Assembly (NCBI GenBank): GCA_963780675.1
Contig: CAWACR010000012.1
Location: forward strand, 1-64,000
Direction: 5' to 3'
From: JAHECE01 sp963780675
Lineage (GTDB): Bacteria; Actinomycetota; Actinomycetes; Actinomycetales; JAHECE01
DNA: 64,000 bases
The position numbers and the translations under genes were made by a program. Below are positions 1-9,078 of the stretch, piece after piece. How positions within the stretch are numbered: the first letter of the stretch is position 1; every line of letters begins with the position of its first letter. The notes below the pieces were generated by a model. It ran no database searches, was not told where the DNA came from, and was given only the letters and a program-made list of their open reading frames with translations.

Positions 1-112
1 GTGACAGACCACGTGCCCACCCAGCCACCCACGAGGCTCACCGGGTAGCGTCTGGGGCGCCGGCGGCTGAGGAGGTCGAGGCCGGCGTGGGGCGTCCAGA
101 TCGAGGAGACGG
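1..112 (+). promoter_or_regulatory. upstream region of the TPR gene, no gene assigned
   Basis: Nothing here can be assigned to a gene. A short open frame ends in TAG at 46-48, but it is too short to recognise as the tail of an upstream gene. TAGCGT at 46-51 fits the actinobacterial -10 pattern TAnnnT. A GAGGAG ribosome-binding site lies just before the ATG at 113. The promoter reading is inferred. Confidence 0.3.
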
Positions 113-997
113 ATGATGGTGAACGACGGCAACGGTTCGCGCCCGAGCTCCGGGAGTCAGGGCGGTGGCCGCGCCGCAGGCGGCGGTCGCCGGGATGCGG
201 GCAAGGGCGCGCCGGGTCGTTCGGGTCGGCCTCCGGCGAAGCGCGGAGAGGGTGCGCAGCGGGGCGCACCGCGTCCCCGGACCGCGAGCACGCAGGCACG
301 CCCGGATCGCGACGAACGGCCCCGGATCCCCGACCCTCCGTTGAGCGACGACATCCGCCCGGACATGCTCGACCCGGCGGCGAGGGCGAGGCTGCGCACC
401 TTGTCGAAGGACAACTCCGACGTCGTGGCGAAGCACCTCGTGGCCGCCGGGCGAGCGATGGACTCCGATCCGGAGACGGCGTACCTGCACGCGAAGGCAG
501 CCTTCCGGAGGGCCGGGCGTGTCGACGTCGTGCGGGAGGCGGTGGCCCTGACGGCGTACGCGACCGAGCGGTACGCCGAGGCTCTTCGCGAGCTGCGGAC
601 CGTGCGGCGGCTGAGCGGCGTCGACGCGCACCGCGCGGTGGAGGCGGACTGCGAGAGGGGTCTGGGCCGGCCCGAGCGAGCGCTCGCGCTGGCGGCCTCG
701 CCTGAGGTCGCGGCGCTGCCGGCTGCGGATCGTGTCGAGCTGGCGATCGTCTCGAGCGGAGCCCGCCTGGACCTCGGAGAACCCGAGGCGGCCCTGCTGG
801 CCCTCGACGCGCCGGTGGTCTCGGCGGTCAGGGACCCGGAGCTGGCGGCCCGTGCGGCCGAGGCTCGAGCCGCCGCGCTGGCGGCGATGGGGCGGACCGA
901 AGAGGCGCGACGCGTTCTCGCCGCGGCCGGTGTGACCGAGGACGACGATGAGTTCGGCGAGGTCGTGGTGATCGACCTCGAGGACGAGGAGGAGTGA
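113..997 (+). CDS. TPR-like protein, Rv1691 type
   Basis: 294 aa, starting at ATG 113 behind GAGGAG. The first ~85 residues are low complexity and rich in G, R, P and A, probably disordered. Residues ~90-280 are Ala/Leu/Arg-rich amphipathic helices with TPR-like spacing (for example AKAAFRRAGRVDVVREAVAL), and the tail is acidic (DLEDEEE). It is the first gene of a tight operon. Its position before the HAD phosphatase, tlyA, nadK and recN matches M. tuberculosis Rv1691, a tetratricopeptide protein. No catalytic motif is visible; a scaffold role is only inference from the fold. It ends within four bases of the HAD gene. Confidence 0.75.
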   Translation: MMVNDGNGSRPSSGSQGGGRAAGGGRRDAGKGAPGRSGRPPAKRGEGAQRGAPRPRTASTQARPDRDERPRIPDPPLSDDIRPDMLDPAARARLRTLSKDNSDVVAKHLVAAGRAMDSDPETAYLHAKAAFRRAGRVDVVREAVALTAYATERYAEALRELRTVRRLSGVDAHRAVEADCERGLGRPERALALAASPEVAALPAADRVELAIVSSGARLDLGEPEAALLALDAPVVSAVRDPELAARAAEARAAALAAMGRTEEARRVLAAAGVTEDDDEFGEVVVIDLEDEEE

Positions 998-999
998 TC

Positions 1000-2112
1000 G
1001 TGTCTCATTCCGAGCGTCGACTGCCCGCCTGTCTCTGGGGCAGCGAGGTGCCCCTGGCGGAGGCTTTCGACGCCGCGCTCTTCGACCTGGACGGCGTGGT
1101 GTACCGCGGACCTCTTGCGGTCGACCATGCGCCCGAGGCGATCGCACGGGCCCGCGACGCCGGGATGGCGACGGTGTTCGTGACCAACAACGCGAACCGC
1201 GAGCCCGGGACCGTCGCCGAGCACTTGACCGGCATCGGCGTTCCCTCGACGCCGTCGGACGTGCTCACCTCCTCGCAGGTCGCCGCTGCCCTTCTCGCCG
1301 CGGAGCTCGCGCCCGGGGCCCGGGTGCTCGCCGTCGGGGGCCCGGGACTGACCACCGCGCTGCGGGACGCCGGCTTCACCCTCGTGGGCAGCGCCGAGGA
1401 CGCGCCCGACGCCGTCGTCCAGGGGTTCGCCCCCGGCGTGGGGTGGACCCAGCTCACCGAGGCCGCCTACGCCGTGCGCGGGGGCGCGCGTTTCGTCGCG
1501 ACCAACCTCGACCTCACCATCCCGACCGAGCGGGGGATCGCGCCGGGCAACGGCGCGCTCGTCGCGGTGGTGCGGGCCGCGAGCGGCGTCGAGCCGCTGT
1601 CCGCGGGCAAGCCGCAGCCCGCCATGTTCCTCCAGGCCGCGAGCCGGGCGGGCGCCGAGCGGCCGTTGGTGGTGGGCGACCGGCTCGACACCGACCTGGC
1701 CGGCGCGGTCGCCGCCGGCCAGGCCGGGTTGCTCGTGCTGACGGGGGTGAGCGACGCGCGCGACCTCGTCCTCGCCGAGCCCGGCGAGCGGCCGCGCTTC
1801 GTCGCCCTCGACCTGCGCGGGCTCCTCGTCGCGCACCCGGGTCCGGAGCCCGACCCCTCGGGCGCCTGGGTCTGTCGCGGGGCGACGGCGCGCGTCCTTC
1901 CCGATGCCGGAGGCGTGCTCATCGTGGAGGCCGACGGCACGCAGGTCACGGTCCCGGCGTCGTCGGCCGGTGCCGGCGAGGTCGTGGAGATCTCGCTCGA
2001 CGCCCTGCGGGCGTTGTGCTGCGCCGCATGGCAGGCGGCGGACGCCGGTGCGCCGCTGCGCGACCTCCCGGCGGTCCGCGTGCGGGCGGAGCATGTCGGG
2101 GTCGCGGGGTAG
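1000..2112 (+). CDS. HAD-IIA family phosphatase (NagD/Rv1692-like)
   Basis: About 370 aa. Motif I is FDLDGVVYRG, motif II VTNNANREP, the motif III lysine lies in SAGKPQPAMF and motif IV is GDRLDTDLAGA, all in NagD-like HAD-IIA order. Residues after ~270 form a C-terminal extension of about 100 aa seen in actinobacterial members. The M. tuberculosis homologue in this position, Rv1692, is a glycerol-3-phosphate phosphatase; the same substrate is likely but not shown here. GTG at 1000 sits 5 nt after GGAG; the GTG at 994, which overlaps the previous stop, is an alternative start. Confidence 0.85.
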   Translation: MSHSERRLPACLWGSEVPLAEAFDAALFDLDGVVYRGPLAVDHAPEAIARARDAGMATVFVTNNANREPGTVAEHLTGIGVPSTPSDVLTSSQVAAALLAAELAPGARVLAVGGPGLTTALRDAGFTLVGSAEDAPDAVVQGFAPGVGWTQLTEAAYAVRGGARFVATNLDLTIPTERGIAPGNGALVAVVRAASGVEPLSAGKPQPAMFLQAASRAGAERPLVVGDRLDTDLAGAVAAGQAGLLVLTGVSDARDLVLAEPGERPRFVALDLRGLLVAHPGPEPDPSGAWVCRGATARVLPDAGGVLIVEADGTQVTVPASSAGAGEVVEISLDALRALCCAAWQAADAGAPLRDLPAVRVRAEHVGVAG

Positions 2113-2115
2113 CGT
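2110..2115 (+). promoter_or_regulatory. possible internal -10 (TAGCGT)
   Basis: TAGCGT overlaps the stop codon of the HAD gene and fits TAnnnT. It would place a transcript start about 60 nt before the small ORF at 2179 and could drive the tlyA-nadK-recN segment separately. No clear -35 is visible. Confidence 0.3.
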
Positions 2116-2178
2116 GCCCCCTGGGCGTGCGCCCTTCGTCGAGGACGGCGGCACGCAGCGAGGAGTCGGAGGACAGAC

Positions 2179-2379
2179 GTGCAGTCGACGGCGAAGCCGG
2201 GACCCAGGCCAGGGCCGCCTTCGGGGCGTGGCGACGCCTTCGAGCGGGTGGCGCAGGCGGAGCGCCTGCTGGACTCGTTGACGGACGTCGGCGCGGAGAG
2301 GCCCCTGCGCGAGCACGTCGAGGTGTTCGACGCCGTGCACCGCGCCCTCCAGGACGCGCTCGAGCCGGCCGAGCGCTGA
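2179..2379 (+). CDS. small conserved hypothetical protein (Rv1693 position)
   Basis: 66 aa from GTG 2179, preceded by GGAGGA. The N-terminus is Pro/Gly-rich; residues ~20-64 look like a single amphipathic helical hairpin (ERVAQAERLLDSL, then HVEVFDAVHRALQDALE). Small proteins of this kind are routinely found between the HAD phosphatase and tlyA in actinobacteria. Function unknown. The stop is one base before the tlyA GTG, so translation is probably coupled. Confidence 0.7.
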   Translation: MQSTAKPGPRPGPPSGRGDAFERVAQAERLLDSLTDVGAERPLREHVEVFDAVHRALQDALEPAER

Positions 2380-2380
2380 G

Positions 2381-3235
2381 GTGGCGCGTCGCCTTCGACT
2401 AGACGCCGAGCTGGTCCGCCGCGGCCTCGCCCGGTCGAGGCAGGAAGCGGCCGACGTGATCGCGGCAGGTCGCGTGCGCGTCGACGGGAGTGTCGCCGCG
2501 AAGGCCGCGACGCAGGTCGACCCCGGGCAGGCGCTCCTCGTCACCCAGGAGGTCGGCGCCGAGGCGCCCTACGCCTCCCGCGGCGCGCTGAAGCTGGCCG
2601 GGGCGCTGGACGCCCTCGGGTCGCAGGGTCCCGCCGTCGCCGGCCGCCGAGCCCTGGACGCGGGGGCGTCGACGGGCGGCTTCACCGACGTCCTGCTGCG
2701 TCGCGGCGTCGAGCACGTCGTCGCGGTGGACGTGGGCTACGGGCAGCTCGCGTGGCACCTGCGCCAGGACGCGCGGGTCACCGTCCTCGACCGCACGAAC
2801 GTCCGGTCGCTCCGGGCGGAGGACGTGGCCCCGGCCCCGAGCCTGGTGGTGGCCGACCTGTCCTTCATCTCCCTCACCCTCGTCCTGCCCGCCCTCGTGG
2901 GCGCGTCGGCCGCGGACGCCGACCTCCTCCTCATGGTCAAGCCCCAGTTCGAGGTCGGCCGGGAGTCGCTCGGGCACGGGGGCGTCGTGCGGGACCCGCA
3001 GCTGCGGGTCCGGGCGGTGCGCACCGTCGCCGACGCCGCCGCCGGCCTCGGGCTCGAGACGGTGGCGGTCGTCGCGAGCCCTCTGCCCGGGCCGAGCGGC
3101 AACGTGGAGTACTTCGCCTGGTTCCGGCGTCGTGGCGTCGCCGAGGCGCCCGCAGGCTCGGGTGAGCTGCTCGATGCGATGATCGCGCGGGCCGTCGAGA
3201 CGGGACCGTCCGGCCCGGGAAGGAAGCCGCAATGA
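2381..3235 (+). CDS. tlyA: TlyA family rRNA 2'-O-methyltransferase
   Basis: 284 aa, GTG start. Residues 1-65 are an S4 RNA-binding domain (LVRRGLARSRQEAADVIAAG). Residues ~75-260 are an FtsJ-type Rossmann methyltransferase domain with the SAM loop DAGASTGGFTDVLL, the acidic VVAVDVGYGQ strand, ADLSFISL and the MVKPQFE catalytic lysine region. In mycobacteria TlyA 2'-O-methylates 16S C1409 and 23S C1920, and its loss confers capreomycin resistance. Length and domain order are standard for the family. It overlaps nadK by ATGA. Confidence 0.95.
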   Translation: MARRLRLDAELVRRGLARSRQEAADVIAAGRVRVDGSVAAKAATQVDPGQALLVTQEVGAEAPYASRGALKLAGALDALGSQGPAVAGRRALDAGASTGGFTDVLLRRGVEHVVAVDVGYGQLAWHLRQDARVTVLDRTNVRSLRAEDVAPAPSLVVADLSFISLTLVLPALVGASAADADLLLMVKPQFEVGRESLGHGGVVRDPQLRVRAVRTVADAAAGLGLETVAVVASPLPGPSGNVEYFAWFRRRGVAEAPAGSGELLDAMIARAVETGPSGPGRKPQ

Positions 3236-4197
3236 GCCGCAGGGTCCTCCTGGTCACCCACTCCGCCCGCCCGGCCGCCGTCCGCGCGGCCGGCCGGGTG
3301 GACGCCGAGCTGCGCCGGCACGGCATGACGCCCGTGCACGGGCCGACTCCCGAGGAGGTGGACCAGGCCGGCGGCGTCGTGCCGCCCCTGGGCGACCTCG
3401 AGCTGGTGATCGTGCTCGGCGGCGACGGGACGATCCTTCGGGCGGCCGAGCTGGCGCGCGGGCACGACGCCCCGCTGATCGGCATCAACCTGGGCCATGT
3501 CGGCTTCCTCGCCGAGAGCGAGCGGGACGACCTCGACCACGTCGTCGCCCGCGCGGCGGCCCGGGACTACGTCGTCGAGGAACGACTCACGCTCGAGGTC
3601 GTCGTCCGGCGCCCGGGCGAGGCAGAGCCGGGTCGAGGCTGGGCGATCAACGAGGCGACCGTCGAGAAGATCGGCAGCCGCGCTCGCATGCTCGAGGTGG
3701 CCATCGGCGTCGACGGCCGGGGTCTGTCCTCCTTCGGCTGCGACGGCGTGGTCATGGCGACCCCGACCGGCTCGACGGCGTACGCGTTCTCCGCCGGCGG
3801 GCCGGTGGTCTGGCCGGATGTCGAGGCGCTTCTCATGGTCCCTCTCGCCGCCCACGCGCTCTTCGCTCGTCCGCTGGTCGTGGGGCCCGACTCCCACCTC
3901 GCGGTCGAGGTCCTCGCGCGCAGCCCGATGAACGCCGTCGTGTGGTGCGACGGGCGGCGGAGCATCGACGCGCCCCCGGGCTCCCACATCGAGGTCTTCC
4001 GTGGGGCGGAGACCGTCAAGCTGGCGCGGCTGAGCCAGGCCCCGTTCAGCCACCGCCTCGTGCGGAAGTTCGACCTGCCCACGGCCGGCTGGCGCGGTGG
4101 GGCGCCCACCGGTGAGACGGCGGAAGCGGGGGCTGCGCAGTTCGAGGGGACGGCAGGATCGAGGGACCGCGCAGTGATCGAGGGGACCGCGCAGTGA
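3232..4197 (+). CDS. nadK: NAD kinase
   Basis: 321 aa, ATG overlapping the tlyA stop. It phosphorylates NAD to NADP. GGDGTILR at residues 63-70 is the ATP/polyphosphate motif; INEAT and PTGSTAYAFSAGGPVVWPD are the NAD-site signatures. The last ~35 residues extend past the normal fold, and the final codons lie inside a 20-bp tandem repeat, so the C-terminal RAVIEGTAQ is a repeat product. The unit is not a multiple of three, so gain or loss of a copy would change this tail. Confidence 0.95.
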   Translation: MSRRVLLVTHSARPAAVRAAGRVDAELRRHGMTPVHGPTPEEVDQAGGVVPPLGDLELVIVLGGDGTILRAAELARGHDAPLIGINLGHVGFLAESERDDLDHVVARAAARDYVVEERLTLEVVVRRPGEAEPGRGWAINEATVEKIGSRARMLEVAIGVDGRGLSSFGCDGVVMATPTGSTAYAFSAGGPVVWPDVEALLMVPLAAHALFARPLVVGPDSHLAVEVLARSPMNAVVWCDGRRSIDAPPGSHIEVFRGAETVKLARLSQAPFSHRLVRKFDLPTAGWRGGAPTGETAEAGAAQFEGTAGSRDRAVIEGTAQ

Positions 4198-4223
4198 TCG
4201 AGGGGACCGCGCAGTGATCGAGG
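4157..4223 (+). repeat. 20-bp tandem repeat at the nadK/recN junction
   Basis: Units at 4157-4175 (19 bp, one G short), 4176-4195, 4196-4215 and a partial unit from 4216. Each unit reads GATCGAGG(G)GACCGCGCAGT, and every unit junction creates GTGATCGAGG. The second junction provides the nadK stop (TGA 4195-4197) and the third the recN GTG start (4214). Confidence 0.9.
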
Positions 4224-5968
4224 AGATGAGGATCGAGAACCTCGGGGTGATCGCCTCGGCGCACCTGGAGTTCTCGCCGTCGCTGACCGTCATCACCGGC
4301 GAGACCGGCGCGGGCAAGACGATGGTGCTCACGGGCCTCGCGCTGCTGCTCGGGGGTCGGGCCGACCCGGCCGTGGTGCGCTCGGGTGCGGTGCGCGCCG
4401 TCGTCGAGGGCGTCGTCGTGTCGCCCGGCGCGGCGGTGCTGGAGCGGGCGCACGACGCCGGGGCCGAGCTCGACGACGGCGTCCTGCTCGTCACGCGGAC
4501 CGTGGCGGCCGAGGGCCGGTCACGGGCCCACCTCGGCGGCCGGACCGTTCCCCAGGCCGTCCTCGCCGAGATCGCCGCCGACCTCGTCACGGTGCACGGC
4601 CAGGCCGACCAGCTGCGCCTGCGCGCACCCGCGCAGCAGCGCGCCGCGATCGACGCGTTCGCCGGAGCCGCCCACCTCGGGGCGCTCGGGGAATACCGCG
4701 CGGCGTACGCCGAGCGCGCGCGGGCGCGCGAGGCCCTCGAGCGCTGGGACGCCGACGCCGCGGCACGCGAGGCGGAGGCCGAACGGCTGCGGGCGGGGAT
4801 CCGGGCCGTCGAGGCGCTGGCACCGGCGCGCGGCGAGGACGCCGCGCTGCGGGAGGAGGCCGACCGGCTCACCAACGTGGAGGACCTGCGGGCCGCCGCC
4901 GCGATCGCGCACGAGGCGCTCGCCGGAGGCGCGGAGGCCGATTCCGGGACGGTGTCGGCGCACGGTGACGCCATGGGCGCCGTCGACCGTGCCCGTCGTG
5001 CTCTCGAGCAGGTCGCTGCCGTGGACCCGCGGCTGGGGGAGGCCGCGGAGCGTCTGGGTGAGGTGGCGTACGTGCTGGCCGACGCCGCTGTCGAGCTCGG
5101 GTCCTACCTGGCCGACCTCGAGGCCGACCCGGCCCGCCTCGAGGCCGTGCACGCACGGCGGGCGGCCCTTGCCGACCTGGTGCGCCGGTACGCGCCGTCG
5201 GGGCGGGGTGAGCCCGCGCGGAGCGTGGACGACGTCCTGGCCTGGGCGGAGCGGGCCCGGACCCGGCTGGACGAGATCGCCGACCCGTTGCAGGCGCGCG
5301 AAGCGCTGGCGGGGCGCGTGGAGGACGCCGACGCCCGGGTGCTCGACCTGGCTCGCGCCGTCGGCTCCGGTCGCGGGGCCGCGGCGGCCGCACTGTCCGC
5401 AGCCGTGGACGCGGAGCTGGCCGGGCTGGCCATGAAGGGCGCGCACCTCGAGGTGCGGCTCGCGCCGCTCGCGGAGCCGGGGCCGTGGGGCGGGGAGGAC
5501 GTCGAGGTGCTGCTCAGCGCCCACGCGGGGGCGCCGGTGCGGCCCATCGCGAAGGGTGCCTCCGGGGGAGAGCTGTCCCGCGTGATGCTCGCGATCGAGG
5601 TGGCGCTGGCGACGGCGCCCGCCTCCGGGGCGTCGTCGCCGCCGTCGTTCGTGTTCGACGAGGTCGACGCCGGCATCGGCGGGCGTGCCGCCGTCGAGGT
5701 CGGCCGCCGGCTCGCCGCCCTGGGGCGGACCGCCCAGGTGATCGTGGTCACGCACCTCGCCCAGGTCGCCGCCTTCGCGGACCGACACCTGGTCGTGACG
5801 AAGACCACGACGAGTGGCCAGGACGTCATCACAGACTCGGGCGTTCGCGCAGTTCAGGGGGAGGATCGCCTGCGCGAGCTGGCCCGCATGCTGTCGGGCG
5901 AGGAGGACTCGGCGCTGGCGCGGCGGCACGCCGCTGAGCTCCTCGAGCGCGCGCTCGTGGGACGATAG
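4214..5968 (+). CDS. recN: DNA repair protein RecN
   Basis: 584 aa SMC-like ATPase of double-strand-break repair. Walker A GETGAGKT lies at residues 29-36. A long Ala/Glu/Arg coiled-coil arm covers ~150-380, the ABC signature KGASGGELSRV is near 446 and Walker B FVFDEVDAGIGG is near 479. The family N-terminus MIEEMRIENLGVI supports the GTG at 4214, which lies about 8 nt after GAGGGG supplied by the preceding repeat unit. ATG 4226 is an in-frame alternative but has its purine run directly adjacent. Confidence 0.95.
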   Translation: MIEEMRIENLGVIASAHLEFSPSLTVITGETGAGKTMVLTGLALLLGGRADPAVVRSGAVRAVVEGVVVSPGAAVLERAHDAGAELDDGVLLVTRTVAAEGRSRAHLGGRTVPQAVLAEIAADLVTVHGQADQLRLRAPAQQRAAIDAFAGAAHLGALGEYRAAYAERARAREALERWDADAAAREAEAERLRAGIRAVEALAPARGEDAALREEADRLTNVEDLRAAAAIAHEALAGGAEADSGTVSAHGDAMGAVDRARRALEQVAAVDPRLGEAAERLGEVAYVLADAAVELGSYLADLEADPARLEAVHARRAALADLVRRYAPSGRGEPARSVDDVLAWAERARTRLDEIADPLQAREALAGRVEDADARVLDLARAVGSGRGAAAAALSAAVDAELAGLAMKGAHLEVRLAPLAEPGPWGGEDVEVLLSAHAGAPVRPIAKGASGGELSRVMLAIEVALATAPASGASSPPSFVFDEVDAGIGGRAAVEVGRRLAALGRTAQVIVVTHLAQVAAFADRHLVVTKTTTSGQDVITDSGVRAVQGEDRLRELARMLSGEEDSALARRHAAELLERALVGR

Positions 5969-5973
5969 AGGGG

Positions 5974-7176
5974 ATGAGAGTCTTTCCGTCCCGTCGTAGT
6001 GCGGAGGCGCTCCCCGACGAGGGGATCGTCGGCCGCGTCCGGGTGGACCGCCGCACCAAGAACCTCACGAAGCGGCTCCAGCCGGGCGAGATCGCCGTCA
6101 TCGACCACCTCGATCTCGACCGCGTCTCCGCCGAGGCCCTCGTCGCGTGCAGGCCTGTCCTGGTCCTCAACGCCGCGCCGTCGACCTCCGGGCGCTACCC
6201 CAACCTCGGCCCCGGGATCCTCCTGGATGCGGGCATCCCGCTCGTCGACGACCTCGGCCCCGACGTCATGACGCTCGCCGACGGCAACGAGGTCGCGGTC
6301 GTCGGTGACGAGGTGCGGATCGGATCGCGCGTCGTCGCTCAGGGTGTCGTCCAGACCCGGGAGTCCGTCGACGCCGCGATGGCCCTCGCCGAGGAGGGCA
6401 TGCCCGCACAGATGCAGGCCTTCGTCGCGAACACGATGGACTACCTCAGCCGTGAGCAGGAGCTGCTCCTCAGCGGTGTCGGCGTGCCCGACGTCAGGAC
6501 GAACTTCGAGGGCCGTCAGGTGCTCATGGTGGTGCGGGGCTACCACTACAAGGAGGACCTCGCGATCCTCCGCCCGTACGTCCGGGAGTACCGCCCGATC
6601 CTCATCGGGGTCGACGGCGGCGCGGACGCCATCCTCGACGCCGGGCTCAAGCCGGACATGATCGTCGGCGACATGGACTCGGTGTCCGACCGCGCGCTGA
6701 AGTGTGGCGCCGAGATCGTGGTGCACGCCTACCGGGACGGGCGGGCGCCCGGCGCCGAGCGCGTCCGCAAGCTGGGCATCGACCCGGTGGTGTTCCCGGC
6801 CGCGGGCACGAGCGAGGACGTCGCGATGCTCCTGGCCGACGACAAGGGCGCCGAGCTGATCGTCGCCGTCGGTACCCACGCGACCCTCATCGAGTTCCTC
6901 GACAAGGGACGCGCCGGGATGGCCAGCACGTTCCTCACGAGGCTGCGGGTGGGCGGAAAGCTGATCGACGCCAAGGGTGTCTCTCGGCTCTACCGCGCCC
7001 GCATCTCGAGCCTCCAGCTCACCCTCCTCGTCCTCGCGGGCCTGGCGGCATTGCTCGTCGCGCTCGCCGCGACCGCCTTCGGGCAGACGCTCTTCGCGCT
7101 CGTCGGCGCGTGGTTCGACGACGTGATCTCGTTCGTCCAGGGCCTCCTGGGCATCTCCGCAGCGCCGACGGGCTGA
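5974..7176 (+). CDS. steA: SteA, putative cytokinetic ring protein
   Basis: 400 aa, ATG 5974 behind AGAGGGG. The core contains a thiamin pyrophosphokinase-like fold (GVDGGADAILDAGLKPDMIV, then GDMDSVSD). The C-terminus has one strong membrane segment at ~347-370 followed by a short outer tail. In Corynebacterium glutamicum SteA works with SteB in septum formation and daughter-cell separation. Here steB follows after 28 nt, as in Rv1697-Rv1698. Enzymatic TPP synthesis is not implied by the fold. Confidence 0.85.
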   Translation: MRVFPSRRSAEALPDEGIVGRVRVDRRTKNLTKRLQPGEIAVIDHLDLDRVSAEALVACRPVLVLNAAPSTSGRYPNLGPGILLDAGIPLVDDLGPDVMTLADGNEVAVVGDEVRIGSRVVAQGVVQTRESVDAAMALAEEGMPAQMQAFVANTMDYLSREQELLLSGVGVPDVRTNFEGRQVLMVVRGYHYKEDLAILRPYVREYRPILIGVDGGADAILDAGLKPDMIVGDMDSVSDRALKCGAEIVVHAYRDGRAPGAERVRKLGIDPVVFPAAGTSEDVAMLLADDKGAELIVAVGTHATLIEFLDKGRAGMASTFLTRLRVGGKLIDAKGVSRLYRARISSLQLTLLVLAGLAALLVALAATAFGQTLFALVGAWFDDVISFVQGLLGISAAPTG

Positions 7177-7204
7177 CCGCCCTCACCGAAGGACCGCCAC
7201 CTCA

Positions 7205-8221
7205 GTGATCGATTTCCGGTACCACCTCGTCTCCCTGATCTCGGTATTCCTCGCGCTCGCCGTCGGCATCGCCCTGGGCGCGGGCCCTCTGAAGGAGACC
7301 ATCGGCAACCAGCTCACGGGGCAGGTCGAGCAGCTGCGCGCCGAGAAGGACGCCCTGCGAGAGGACCTCGACGCCACGACGACGGAGCTCGAGGAGCGCG
7401 ACGCCTACCTCGACGCCGCCTCCGACGACCTCATCGCCGGCATCCTTCCGCGGACGGTGGCCGTGCTCACGCTGCCGGGGACCGACGAGGGCACGGTCGA
7501 CGCCGTCCTCGGCCGGATCGAGCAGTCGGGGGCCACCGTGGGCGCGCGCGTCGAAGTGGCGCCGGGCTGGACCGACTCGGCCCAGCGCGACTTCCGCGCC
7601 TCGCTCGTCGGCAACCTCCTCGGCTACCTGGACCCGGCGCCGGCGGCCGACGCCGACACCGGGGCGATCCTCGGGACGGCGCTGGCCCAGGCGCTCACCT
7701 CGGCGAAGCCGGAGGATCCGACGGCGCTGACCGACAACGCCCTGCTCGTGCTCGACGTCCTCGCCGAAGGCGACCTCATCGCCCTCACCCAGGCGCCGAC
7801 CGGCCCGGTCGACGCCTTCGTGGTGATCGCCCCGGCCTCCGACACCTCCGAGACGGCCACCCCCGCTGCCGTGGAGGAGGCCGACGACGCCATGCTCGCC
7901 CTGGTGGGGGCGCTCGCGACGGAGGGCCAGGGCACCGTCGTCGGCGGACCCGCGGCCCGCGACGCGGACCTCGTGGCCCTGATCCGCGCCGACGGCGACC
8001 TTGCCGCCGTCGTGGCCACCGCCGACACGATCGCGGAGATCACCGGCCAGCTCAACGTCCCGCAGGCCCTCGCGGCGGCGGTGGCCGGCACGATCGGCCA
8101 CTACGGGTTCGGCTCGTCCGCGACCTCGGTCCTCCCGCCCCAGGTGGAGCTGGCTCCGATCGAGGTCGTTCCCACCGAGACCGTTCCCGCCGAGACCGTG
8201 CCCGCGGAGCCGGTCGGATGA
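7205..8221 (+). CDS. steB: SteB / MctB-family envelope protein
   Basis: 338 aa, GTG 7205. An N-terminal membrane helix (~9-28, SVFLALAVGIALGAG) is followed by a coiled coil at ~38-68 (QVEQLRAEKDALREDLDATT) and an extracytoplasmic alpha/beta domain. The last ~20 residues are Pro/Thr/Glu repeats (VVPTETVPAETVPAEPV). Pfam calls the family 'copper transport outer membrane protein MctB' after Rv1698; in corynebacteria the SteB homologue is a SteA partner in division. The division role fits the context better here. Confidence 0.8.
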   Translation: MIDFRYHLVSLISVFLALAVGIALGAGPLKETIGNQLTGQVEQLRAEKDALREDLDATTTELEERDAYLDAASDDLIAGILPRTVAVLTLPGTDEGTVDAVLGRIEQSGATVGARVEVAPGWTDSAQRDFRASLVGNLLGYLDPAPAADADTGAILGTALAQALTSAKPEDPTALTDNALLVLDVLAEGDLIALTQAPTGPVDAFVVIAPASDTSETATPAAVEEADDAMLALVGALATEGQGTVVGGPAARDADLVALIRADGDLAAVVATADTIAEITGQLNVPQALAAAVAGTIGHYGFGSSATSVLPPQVELAPIEVVPTETVPAETVPAEPVG

Positions 8222-9078
8222 CCGCCGACCTGCTCGCGCGCGCCGCCCGCCCGCTCGTCGTCGCGGCGTTCGGGTGGGGGGCCACCCGGGCCGCCGGGGC
8301 AGCGCTGGCCGCCGCGCCTCCCGGGGGCGCCGCGCGCTGGGCGCGCACCAACTACGGCGGACGTGAGGTGAGCCTGCTCGGTGGCGCCGCCGTTGCGGCG
8401 GGCGCCACCGCGGTCGCCGGCCTCGGCGGAGGGCCCGCGGGGCTCGCCGCGGTCGTGGCGGGCGCAGCGGGCGGGGGGTTCGGCGCTCTGGACGACCTCA
8501 CCGAGAGCGCCGAGGGGCGGTCCAAGGGCTTCACGGGGCACGTGGGCGCGCTCGCCCGCGGCCGCATGACCACGGGTGCGGCCAAGCTGCTCGGCATCGG
8601 CGTCGGCTCGCTCGCCGCGGCCGCCATCGCCACCCGGGGAGGCCGCGGGTCCGGCGCGTCGGCGCGGATCGCCGACGTCGCCCTGTCCGGCGCGCTCATC
8701 GCGGGAACCGCGAACCTCGTCAACCTCTTCGACCTGCGCCCGGGACGGGCGTTGAAGGTGGTCGCCGCGATCACCGCGCCGCTGGCCCTCACGGTCGGCC
8801 CGGGTGCCCCGATCGCCGCGGCCACGTGCGGCGCGGCGCTGGGTGCGCTGCCCGCGGACCTCTCCGAGCGCACGATGCTCGGCGACACCGGCGCGAACTC
8901 CCTGGGGGCGCTCGCCGGCACCGCCCTGGTGCTCGTGCCGCGCCTGCCGGTGCGCGCCGCGGCCCTGGCCGGCGTCGTCGGCCTGACCGCCCTCAGCGAG
9001 AAGGTGAGCTTCTCCCAGGTGATCCAGCGGACGCCGGTCCTGCGCCGCCTCGACGCCTGGGGCCGAGCGCACCCGTGA
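8218..9078 (+). CDS. MraY/WecA-like polyprenyl-phosphate glycosylphosphotransferase homologue
   Basis: 286 aa, ATG overlapping steB. It is a hydrophobic multi-span protein. Recognisable family motifs are ALDDLTESAEGRSKGFTGH (Asp pair loop), ANLVNLFDLRPGRALK (the N...D catalytic segment of the MraY/TagO superfamily) and MLGDTGANSLGALAG. It is shorter than typical MraY (~360 aa), with a reduced N-terminal part. Such genes sit next to murJ in many actinobacteria. The substrate is unknown; activity on an undecaprenyl carrier is inference. Confidence 0.7.
   Translation: MTADLLARAARPLVVAAFGWGATRAAGAALAAAPPGGAARWARTNYGGREVSLLGGAAVAAGATAVAGLGGGPAGLAAVVAGAAGGGFGALDDLTESAEGRSKGFTGHVGALARGRMTTGAAKLLGIGVGSLAAAAIATRGGRGSGASARIADVALSGALIAGTANLVNLFDLRPGRALKVVAAITAPLALTVGPGAPIAAATCGAALGALPADLSERTMLGDTGANSLGALAGTALVLVPRLPVRAAALAGVVGLTALSEKVSFSQVIQRTPVLRRLDAWGRAHP

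Noticed and set aside
157..2544. A 795-aa minus-strand frame and similar long antisense frames throughout
   Set aside because: They are Arg/Ala/Pro-rich shadows opposite recognised genes, as expected at this GC content.
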